A DNA stretch of 64,000 nucleotides from Gnomoniopsis sp. IMI 355080 (Eukaryota > Ascomycota > Sordariomycetes > Diaporthales > Gnomoniaceae): NCBI GenBank assembly GCA_027946555.1, contig JAPEVC010000004.1:186001-250000 (forward strand), in the 5' to 3' direction. The translations under genes and the position numbers were made by a program. Positions 21,904-30,850 of the stretch are shown piece after piece. Every line of letters starts with the position of its first letter. The first letter of the stretch is position 1. The notes under the pieces were generated by a model, which was not told the DNA's origin, searched no databases, and saw only the letters and a program-made list of their open reading frames with translations.

Positions 21904-24201
21904 TCATATTGCACCGCCCTTCGCCGGCGCCCAATTCCTCAGCCATTCCCTCGCCTTGTCCATGTTTGGCCCCTCAGATTCAGCAGCAGCAATGCACCAC
22001 TCCAAATCCCATATTCCCTCAGAGGCCAGCACCTCAGCGACCAACCGCCGCTTCTGCCCGCCTTCGTCAACGCAAAACTGCATCGGCTTGCTGCGATCAT
22101 CCACGTCTGCGACAAGCGGCTTGACTTCGGCCATCAGTCCTGCAGCAGCCGTACCTTTGGGCTCCAGCCCCAAGTTCTTCCGCCCCGTCTTACACCACTC
22201 ATTCGCACACCAGGCCTTTCCACATCCAGTCATCAGCTGCGTCAAATATCGACGCTCAATACGTCTGCGCAGCGCTTTCCCCTCGGGGTCGTGCATCGAT
22301 GCGTACAACGGCGAGAAGCAGATCGAGCACAGTCCAAGATCGTTACCAGGGCCCTGGCCCATCCGTGTGCCCGCGCCAATCTGTCCGCGCGGGCCTACGC
22401 CGTCCAGCGTGCGACCGCAGAGTTTGTCGCGGCAGATGCTCGGCGGTGCGCGGTACTTCTTGTCCATTTCGTGGTTTCCCATGTGAGCGGGCATGTCGCG
22501 GAGGCGGATGATCTTACCGCAAAGGTGGCAGTCTGTCGTTCGAGTGCCGTCGACACGCTCGTGGGGCGTGAGACCGGAGATTGCGGTCTCTGCTTCGGAA
22601 GCGGGGTCCGTTGGGTCGCCTTCTTGCGGGACTTCGAGGTGACAAAATTGACAGAGGATAAGTTTTGAGGGGCATACGGTTGTGCGGTGGCGGGCGAGAA
22701 GGGGGAGTGAGGGAAAGGTTTGTTCGGGGCCGCAGTTGGAACAGGCGTGTGGTGTATGGAAAATTGCGTCGTGTTTGGCTTTGCTTTCGGCGCTGCTGCC
22801 GAAGCCATCGCCAAAGTCGCAATGCCAGTGATTTTGCCATTCCAAAGATCGTTTCTGAAAGACATTTTGACAATGTGGACACACTATGTTGTTCCGCAAA
22901 CAGAAGTTTTCGTGAAGCATCATAGTGCGCTTCGGTATCCATTGCAGGCAGTTCTTGCACTGGTCATCCTCGGCTGAGTGTTCCGTCACCTCTTCTGGAC
23001 CACCTGGTACTGGTTCGTTTGAGGCAGCTCTGGCTCGCAGCATAAAAGTTCGCGGTCGTGATTTGGGAGAGGGCTCATTGGCTGCAGACCACCCATGTAC
23101 CGATATCCTCAACCCTTCTGCTCCGTCGAGCTCAGCATTCCGCGCAGATAGAATCATTTTTTTAGATCCTTGAACTGGCGTTGAGAAGTCGCCAAAGACA
23201 TGTTCCGAGTCTCGCGGAGGGACGCGCGATCGAGCAGATTGTGGACTAACGAACAAATCGACTTCCTCACCATCCTGTATTCCACTCAACTCGATTTCCA
23301 AATCACGGCTCCTATCCCAAGAACCAAGTTCGTAGTCGACATAGTCACCCTCAAGCACGCGTCCCTCGACAGGCTTCCATATATCGATCGCACCACCCAC
23401 AGAACTTCCATCAGCCGTACCAGGCGCCCGTTGCGCCTTTGCCATGATCTGCCGCACCGTCTCTCGTGCTTGCTCTTCATTGAGGGCTTCGATGTCGACT
23501 TGAAGATCAGTATCCACAACACAGATACCGTCTCCTTCAGGTTCAAATTTATCGACCAAAAATTGGAAGGTTTCTCCCTTCACCCCTCGTACGGACAGGA
23601 CAGCGTCTTTAGTCAAAGTAGTGAATGCGCCGCGCATATGTCGCTCCAAGAGAGCTTTCCAGTCATCTGGGTTATAACCAGCCTCGAGAGGTCTTAATCG
23701 TACGTATGTGCCTTTGGGTAACATTTTGGCATCCACTCTTATCTGCGGTCTTGCTGTCGTATCCCTTCCGCTGGTCAGATCTATTGGCGCATCCTCATGC
23801 TGACCATCTTGTAGGCTTGAATCCTTTATATCCAAAGCGTCGAGTAAATACGGACTCAAGGCAACGTCGCCCTGCTCGGCCGAGAACTCGCGTATGCCAG
23901 CATAGACGGTGTTGCCGTTCGCAGGGTTTACGAGGCGGAACATGAGAGGATTGGGCAACTGGCCGACAAAGCCAGCAAGCGAGTCGGAGTACTCAGGTCG
24001 TGCTGAGCGAGCGTATGGGTTGGATGGGTCGTAGGAGGAGCCGAAGTTGCTTGCTTGTTTGGTCGACTCGGAGAGGAGGTCTTCGAGAGCCGACTGAGGT
24101 AGGCGAATCTTGTCGCCCTCGAGGCCTCTGGCAGCCCTGTCGGAGGGAGAAACCACGCTGTAGGAAGCCGACCATCTCAGGGTGATGGGCTGGTCTGCCA
24201 T
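21904..24201 (-). CDS. Ufd1-domain protein with zinc fingers, AZUL-like finger and UBA-like tail
   Basis: Intronless, 765 residues. Residues 1-260 are Ufd1-like: a double-psi barrel core (DKIRLPQSALEDLL, NPLMFRLVNP, LDIKD) and the second lobe KGTYVRLRPLEAGYNPDDWK to DTDLQVDIEAL. About 405-630 contain a series of Cys/His fingers of TRAF/C2H2 type (CKNC...HENFC, CPHC, CSNC, CHLCGKII, CSICF). About 645-670 the segment IERRYLTQLMTGCGKAWC and ANEWCKT matches the AZUL zinc finger of UBE3A-type ligases. About 720-764 LVAEVLASEGIWDLEWCIAA to AREWLRNWAP looks like a UBA helix bundle. Known Ufd1 works with Npl4 and Cdc48 on ubiquitylated clients; this longer fungal relative probably acts in the same system. 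It diverges from the F-box gene at 25599. Confidence 0.88.
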   Translation of the reverse strand: MADQPITLRWSASYSVVSPSDRAARGLEGDKIRLPQSALEDLLSESTKQASNFGSSYDPSNPYARSARPEYSDSLAGFVGQLPNPLMFRLVNPANGNTVYAGIREFSAEQGDVALSPYLLDALDIKDSSLQDGQHEDAPIDLTSGRDTTARPQIRVDAKMLPKGTYVRLRPLEAGYNPDDWKALLERHMRGAFTTLTKDAVLSVRGVKGETFQFLVDKFEPEGDGICVVDTDLQVDIEALNEEQARETVRQIMAKAQRAPGTADGSSVGGAIDIWKPVEGRVLEGDYVDYELGSWDRSRDLEIELSGIQDGEEVDLFVSPQSARSRVPPRDSEHVFGDFSTPVQGSKKMILSARNAELDGAEGLRISVHGWSAANEPSPKSRPRTFMLRARAASNEPVPGGPEEVTEHSAEDDQCKNCLQWIPKRTMMLHENFCLRNNIVCPHCQNVFQKRSLEWQNHWHCDFGDGFGSSAESKAKHDAIFHTPHACSNCGPEQTFPSLPLLARHRTTVCPSKLILCQFCHLEVPQEGDPTDPASEAETAISGLTPHERVDGTRTTDCHLCGKIIRLRDMPAHMGNHEMDKKYRAPPSICRDKLCGRTLDGVGPRGQIGAGTRMGQGPGNDLGLCSICFSPLYASMHDPEGKALRRRIERRYLTQLMTGCGKAWCANEWCKTGRKNLGLEPKGTAAAGLMAEVKPLVADVDDRSKPMQFCVDEGGQKRRLVAEVLASEGIWDLEWCIAAAESEGPNMDKAREWLRNWAPAKGGAI

Positions 24202-25598
24202 GATGTAAAACTAGGTCGTGAATGGAGAGATTATGATTCGATTCGGGGTATCGGGGACTCAGTGTCGGCTTCTAGAAGGGCAGGCTGGGTATTGCCCGGG
24301 GGTGTCGCAAGTGGAAGAGTGGGGCAGAGGTCGGCACAAAGATGGGCGTCATGGCATCTTTGTAGGAAAGTTGTATTGCATTGCAGTGTAAGACTGGCGA
24401 CACCTCGAGATAGTACAATGCTGATAAACGTTGGCTACATTTGGAGGCGATATTCACCACCAAGTCAGCTATTTCGGTGGCTTCTGTAGAGTTCCATGCC
24501 TTCTAGCGTAGGCACCCCGAGTAGCTACGTAATTCTCGGAGCCGACCTCGGCCGGTTCATGTAAGCCACTTAGTACCGCCGCCGACGACGGCCTCTATCG
24601 GATTGGCCCGACTGGGCACATACAGCTCGCTACCCGACCGCAAGTGCAGAGCACATAATATGTTCTCGACCCCAATTTCGAAGGGCCTACAGGAGGGTCG
24701 GTAGCTCCCATCCAGGGCCAACCAGCCTGCCAGGGTGCCCAAGGTATCATTGCATAATTACACCACTGGCCTCGTGTGACAAGCTGCCCGGCTGCTTCTA
24801 CTGTACGCTCAGAATTAGCCTCGAAATTACCATGTATGCACATTGCGTTGAGCACGTGCAATCTCCCCCGCAACATATCTACGGAGTACATCCTATAGTC
24901 ATCTGCAGCTTGACAGCCGGACAGCTTACTACAGGGACACTCCTCGTCGCGACGACCCTCAAAAGACAGATCTGCGCCTAGTCCGGCAGTGATGACCTCC
25001 TCGTTTGTTTCTGACCCAACCTGACACTGCCTCCACTTGCTTCTTCCTGTTGAGCCTCGTCCCCGAGTCTCGCACACACACACACACACTCATTCGCCAA
25101 GCCGGATCCAAGATCGGCCAAGAATTGGGGTTGCAATCGTCCCTAGTTGTCCCTGGCTTTAGCTTCGTCCTCTGATGTTGCTTTCGCCTAGCAACACCAC
25201 ACCCACGTCCTCTCTCTAGCATAGCCAAGCTGCCAGGGTGACATCCCACCCGCCTCAGACGCATCATACGGATCCAGAAGCCTCACCTCCCCATGCTGAC
25301 GTCTCTCCACTGCGTGCCATCTTAGTAGAAGTCGGGGTTTGAAAACGACAAGAGCTGCAGTGTCACCACACCTGGGTATTCACCGCCGTCTCTGCTTTGC
25401 TGAGCTTTCCCGTCGCGCTTGTCGTCTACACGCGAATAAATCCCCGAGCTTCGAGTCAGCATTTGCTTCCATTTTGTTGACCTAGATCTCCGTCTAACAC
25501 ATCGGTCACCTATTAATCAAACTTCCAGTCTCTCCACTTCACTTCATGCTGGCCCATTCATCTCCAGGTTTCCTTATCTCTGAGCTCAGCAGCCTTCC
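24202..25598. other. Divergent intergenic promoter region
   Basis: Between the Ufd1-type gene and the F-box gene. Contains a (CA) run and several short frames without domain pattern. Confidence 0.55.
25073..25089. repeat. CA dinucleotide run
   Basis: About eight CA units in the shared promoter region; a simple microsatellite. Confidence 0.9.
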
Positions 25599-27020
25599 AT
25601 GGCTATCAGCCACGACTACTACACATTGGACCACAGGCCTGGCGACTTTGAGACTACCACGCTACTCTCCCTTCTCACAAATCCGCTCTTATTGTGCCAC
25701 ACCGTTGACTATCTACCGATCTCTGCTTCGTTGAATCTCGCGGCGACGTCCCGGAAGTTCCGGAGCTTGCTGCACGAAACCCCGAGCGTCTTCAGGCGTC
25801 TGGACCTCAGCATCGTGAGCTCTGCTCAGTTTGATATCGATCCCATCGACCAAGGTGGCGAGACCTGGCGCAATGTGCAACTCGACGAGAACGTGACCGA
25901 AGATGAGTATGTCCAGCAAAATGCGCTTCCTCTTCGCAGCTACCGTCGTTGATTTTCTTGCATCAGCTTCTATGCCGGGCCTCTCAGAGGCATTTTCTCT
26001 GCTTTACGGCGACGAAATTTCCTTTGTGATGTGACCACCCTGATCCTCGACGGCCTTTCCGTCACCGCTGAACTCGTGCACGACATCATCAGCGACCCCT
26101 CTTTCTCGGTACGCATCTTATCACTGCGTGGGGTGAAGAACCTGAATGAGCCCAAACTTCGAGCCGCGCTCCAAATGGCAGTGCGTCCCAGTCGCCCTGA
26201 CGGCACGCCGCGTTTGCAAGGTCTGTACATCTTCGGCTCCAAAGACCCTCCCTCTCTTCCGGCTACTCCAGCACCTACTACGGGCACCACTGTACCGTCT
26301 GGCTGGAATCAGCGCTCTCTTCAGACACTCGCCGCCGCTTTGCATGAAGTTGCCGACGAGTGTATGTGGTACGACAAGAAAGGCACGATCATACCGCGTC
26401 CTATACCCACGGAGTGGGCTGAAACTATGCTTTCCTGCGCCGGAGTTATCTCTTTCGATGCTGTCCTGTGCCGTGGTCCTAGGCATTTGAACTCACCTGC
26501 ATATGGATCGATCGATATTGCTGCCAATAGCCCTCCCTCACCTCACGTGCCCTCCAAATGGGCCGCGGCGACCCATGCCGTTGACGGATGTGCCGGATGT
26601 GGGACTGCTCCCGAAGGGTGGACGGTGTGGGGCGAGTCAACCGGCATCGACGGCACCGACGACACAAGTAGATTCCCCCTGCTGGCGCCCGCTCCAGTCC
26701 ACTCCTCAAACATCCGGGTGGCGATGTGCCCAAGTGGCGCACAGGCCTATCCCTCGCGAGCAAGCCGCACAACCGCCAAAACAACCAGACGCTTCATTGC
26801 TCGGTGCATGGAGTGTCTCCGCGACCGGTACTGCTGGGCTTGTTCGAAATGGTGGTGCGAGAAATGTTTCACCTTGGGACAGATGGATTCGGTTGATGGA
26901 CTGTACTACAAGGTACGAGAAGGCCTCTGTGTGACGTGCGAGGAGGCAGATGCCGACAGATTTGGCCCTGCCCCCGTTGTATCTGATGTCCAAGACGACC
27001 TGGAAGCCACAGCAGGATGA
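25599..27020 (+). CDS. F-box-like protein with C-terminal Cys cluster
   Basis: Two exons, 25599-25906 and 25967-27020 (60-nt intron, phase 2), give 453 residues. The N-terminal F-box-like segment lies at about residues 22-70: a TVDYLPISASLNLAATSRKF core followed by LLHETPSVFRRLDLS. The middle has a short leucine-rich portion (VTTLILDGLSV, VRILSLRGVKNL). The C-terminus carries a dense Cys/Trp cluster, CMECLRDRYCWACSKWWC to ECKCF-like and CVTC at about 383-427, a probable zinc-binding module. F-box proteins select substrates for SCF ubiquitin ligases by binding Skp1. The start chosen gives MAISHDYYTLDHRPGDFE; an upstream ATG at 25546 is in another frame. Confidence 0.85.
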
Positions 27021-27182
27021 CACTAGACATAACGGCCCTGTCGGACGTGGCCTTCTCTTATGACTCTTGTCAACAACCGCGTCATCCTGTTGAGGCTGAC
27101 CAAATTGTATGCAAGGTTTCTACCCCCTGCGTGCCGTTGGTGCGCAGGTCGCCACAGAAGATTACCCCCGCCATGTCAATAT

Positions 27183-27509
27183 TCAAGCGTTAACCTCTTG
27201 GTATACCTTCACTGGCTGACTGTCTTGAGTGAATAGTGCCGGATCACTCGTAGCTGCTGGGAATGCGGGACCAACTGTCTTCCCTGCATTGAGAAAACCC
27301 AGCGCATGTGCAGTAGCTGCCGAGGGGGTTATTGTGCCATCCATAATGATGGTTGCACTCATGACAGGTGTGACTGTGGGTTCTTCGCTTGACACCTCTG
27401 CCCCGGCAACTCTAGCTGACTGGAATCAGGGTGCGCGACGCGTCGGCGGACTCGTGATCTGTATTACTAGGGCGATGACCACTATGAAGATGACATGATG
27501 CTGGCTCAT
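27183..27509 (-). CDS. Predicted small secreted protein, 92 residues
   Basis: Exon 1 (27509-27468) encodes MSQHHVIFIVVIAL and is followed by a 48-nt intron (27467-27420; GTAATA, CCTGAT box, TTCCAG). Exon 2 (27419-27183) opens SARVAGAEVSSEEP, completing a signal peptide with predicted cleavage after AGA, then runs to a stop after QEVNA. The mature part is about 70 residues, Thr/Ala/Pro-rich, with no Cys. Joining the frames turns a bare 70-codon frame into a clean secreted product, which is the main argument for it. No family recognised. It sits just 5' of the decayed ABC transporter region and could be an effector-like or wall protein. Confidence 0.5.
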
Positions 27510-27901
27510 CGTCTATTGAGCACTGGTGGATGTCAAACTGGAGCATTGCAGTCAAGGGCTGGAGTCTCGGGATCACGAAGTTACGATTGGAGTTGAATTA
27601 AGCGCAGGCTCTGGCTTCTCTGTTTTTATGTATTGCATATACCCATCTCACATTAGCATCCGGCCAATTCCTTCTAAGTCTGCTAGGAAGATCCGGCCTT
27701 ATCCACTCCGTGACTGCCGTGTTCAATATTATCAAAGAATTGCAGCAACATTTTCAAGAACAAAATCTGACCAGCACATACTAATGGTAGAGCGTGACAA
27801 GATATGTTGCGTAAAATGCATTGGTTATAACATACCAAATTCAGAATTGCCTGCCCATTTCTGCAGCTAGAAGCCACCGGTTCGACAACGACTCTTGTTT
27901 C

Positions 27902-29220
27902 CTAACTGGTAATATCCTCATCAAGATTCAAGGACACAGGTCTGGCCCCCTTTACACTATGTCCCTCGGCTACAATAAACACCTTGTCGAAACTCATCAC
28001 AGACTCCAGACTATGCGTTACATAAAAAATTCAATGGTCTTTCAACGGCCAGTCAATGGCAACCACAACTCCCTCTTCATCTCTCGGTCCACGTTCGACA
28101 AGCCTCGTCAAGCAGCAGCACGCCACCAAAGCATTTGCCCCATCTTGCTCTCGGACCAGTGCTGTTAGAGCAGCAACGGCCAGACTAAAAATTAGTCTGA
28201 CCCTGACTGAGCGTGTCGTTTGCGATACATGCAAGCGGCACCCCAGCATTCTTGGCTGTATCCAGCAGCCCGGGTTTCCATTGGCGCAACCGGGCAATGC
28301 TCGTCCGAGGCGCGCGTGTACTCTTCCATGATCACTTTGAATGTCGCTCGCAGTGAGTAAGATAGTATTCCGTGACATCGCGATGATGCGCTGGCGGAAG
28401 ATGTCGCGGGTGACACGGCGGAGGGGCAGACCGTTGATGCGGGTGTTATTCTCCATTTCTGGTTGAATTCTTTTTCTCAAGGCTGAATCTAGCGGGTGCA
28501 GGAGGAGAGTAAGCGAGGACTTGCGGCCACCCGTTCGCCCGACTATGGCCACTCTGTCGCTGACCGAGACCTTTATTGAGCGACCCTTCAGCGCAAGTCC
28601 CATCCCCTCCGCGTTGAGCCTCTCTAACGCCGTACGACGCGTCAGGATTATCAACTACTATCTCGCTTCTCTCAGGCCATTGCTCTTTGGGACGCAGATC
28701 CTCGCACACGCGATCTTGACTCCCTGCTGCCTCTCGTCTCACCAAACTCCTTCAGCCGCTTGACCGCGCCTAGACTCGTCTCCAGCTACAACCAGAACTG
28801 CACAACCGAGTTCAGCATCCCATCAAGTTTCTTCAATACCAAGATTAACCCGACCACGGACCGGGCGCCGTCCCTCCCTTCGCGGAATGATGGGAATCGG
28901 GATGTGCATGTGACCAGGACCTCCATCTGTCACCGTCACTGCAATGACCGCGACTTCGAGCTTTAGCACAAGTGACAGCCATTTGAGCATAACAAGCCGG
29001 TTGTTTTGGAATGTCTACGCGCATATCCAGCTGAACGCGCGGGATCGATGGGGTGCCGCAGATAGTGTCGGCAGATTGCGTGTTTGACGGGCTCTTGTTC
29101 TCGAACTTCATAAGAAGCTGCTTTAATCAGTATTAGAAGTAGGAGCAGGAGCAGGCTCCAAGTATTCAATAAGCCTCTGAACGAAACAGGGTCGGCAGAA
29201 GGAGAAGCCCACAAGGACGA
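27902..29220 (-). pseudogene. Decayed ABCC-type ABC transporter with internal deletion
   Basis: Read on the minus strand from 29220. The piece GFSFCRPCFVQRLIEYLEPA corresponds to the start of the first membrane domain of fungal ABCC (MRP/YOR1-type) pumps. After only about 450 bases comes the linker before the second nucleotide-binding domain (ERLKEFG-like, ending PERSEIVVDNPDASY), then a damaged Walker A VAIVGRTGGRKSSL, GLPLRRVTRDIFRQRIIA, remnants of the ABC signature region (FSLAVAALTALVRE), and WPLKDH-stop-IFYVTHSLESVMSFDKVF with the natural-looking end SLNLDEDITS and TAG at 27904. Frameshifts and stops separate these pieces. An intact protein of this class needs about 4 kb, so roughly 2.5 kb is missing between the membrane-domain start and the second NBD. 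Confidence 0.8.
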
Positions 29221-30299
29221 TCTTGCTTGGGATCATGGATGTGCTGGAGTGGTAACCAGAAGACGGTCCCGAGAATACGTATATACTCGAAATAGTTTGA
29301 ATACTATATATGTGACTGCTACTCGACCACCTGGAATTGGTCCAACCAGCGCGGCCTGCAACGTGAACTTTAATTCAATAACTTGTCGTGTTCGGTTGTG
29401 TCGTGGTCGAGGACGCTAGCCTTTTCTGTCACTTACAGCGCAGGCGCAAGGGTTCTGTACCTAGCATCTGGGTATTCTGCGACGCTCTGCGGTCAATTTG
29501 TGTGTTTAGCGTTCACAGTTGATCACTGCTCTTGCAGTTTTAATTGAACACCGCGATGGCAAATTCTCTTCAATGACTGGTATGTACAGCATTTTTGCTC
29601 GAGGTCCACTTGGAGCCCAATACCCCAAGCAGCAGTCCGGCACTTGACCGTTTGGAAAGGCTGGGCGTACAGGCGTACAGCAGCACAAACTCAATTCTGC
29701 CCTTCTCATTTGTCTTAAATAATAATTACCTTAGGTTTTCTAGCCCAACTTCGAGGACGAGTATCTTTCAAGGTCGGGGGGGGGGGTATCTGCTGGACAT
29801 GTTTACGGAGCTGATACGATATAGAGAACAATTTGAAATCTAGCTTGAATATCCGGTGCACGCCTTCGCGTAAAATGAACTGTTTCTCACAAATATGTAG
29901 AGCCACTCATTACAGAAATTTTATAGCTTCCAAGCTTCACAAGCTGCTTCACGTAACAGCTTTCCCCAGAAGTAGACGTAGCCTGGAGGGCCGGGCTCCG
30001 GTGGAGGGCATCAGACACATTGGAAGCCAACCTTCCTTACCTTTCTGCCTGCTCAGTCCAGGGCCCCAAGGTCTTGCTACTTGGACTTATTAAGCATCTT
30101 CCGTGCTTTTCTTGAGCCGTCGTTACCACTTCGTCCAGGGTACGGTGTCGAAATCCAGACAAGCTAGTCTAAGGAACGGCATGAGCTCACCCTTCCAAGC
30201 GAAGACATGAGGGTTTTCAAGGTAATAGGTCAGCTTTGGCTCTCTTTGCTCTTTGCTTTTACCGATACTACTTCCCGCGATCGAGTCGCTGATGCCTTA
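29221..30299. other. Gene-poor stretch, no gene seen
   Basis: No supported frame. It contains a run of 11 G at 29776-29786. Short frames on both strands lack domain patterns. Confidence 0.5.
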
Positions 30300-30850
30300 A
30301 ATTTACAGGATGGCATCAGCGAGCGTGTTAGCTTGTAACCAAGGACAAGCGTCTCTTCCGGGCCCTAACATCTCCAGCACTGTATGATGAGGGGGCACTG
30401 CCTCGTGAGGAACCCAGACCTTCGTGCCGCGAGATGTTCCAGGTATAATCTGCCCTTTGCAAGACTGTGGTGTCTACACACGCCGCGGCAGCTGCTTGGA
30501 CGACTCGTTCTCTGACAAGTTTCGATTGGTCATATCCTGTTGGAGCGGCAGTTTCAAGTGAAGACATTGGATCTGATGCCCTGCTATCTGAACCTCTGTC
30601 TGACTGCCCCACGCCGACTGAGGAGCAGGAAATCAATGACTGTGTTATTTTGTTTATAAGCTTAGGCTGATGAGGTGGTGGAGACCAACTTTCCGTGATT
30701 CAAAGTAGAGAGGGATATGGCGAAGTTGACCAGTCATCCGTAGTGGATGATATCACTAGTCTCCCTTTGAAGTGTGTGGAATGTCGAGGCGTCCAAGCCT
30801 GAGATCTTTCCTCCAGCTTTCATTGATGAAGGCACAACTTTATCCATGGG
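30300..30850 (-). pseudogene. Decayed thioester-reductase (R) domain of an NRPS/PKS-type enzyme
   Basis: Minus-strand reading gives, in changing frames, GLDASTFHTLQRETSDIIHY, a stop where the family has Trp, LVNFAISLYFESRKVGLHHL, two stops, then ISCSSVGVGQSD, GYDQSKLVRERVVQAAA (with the SDR Tyr-x-x-x-Lys pair), VDTTVLQRAD, and after a frameshift CPWLQANTLADAIL. This order (IIHNAWxVNF, SSVG, GYxxSK, VLRxGQ, WLPVxxLADAI) is that of the NAD-binding reductase domain that releases products from fungal NRPS-like, PKS and carboxylate-reductase enzymes. Upstream adenylation or synthase domains are not recognisable. It is plainly non-functional. Confidence 0.75.
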
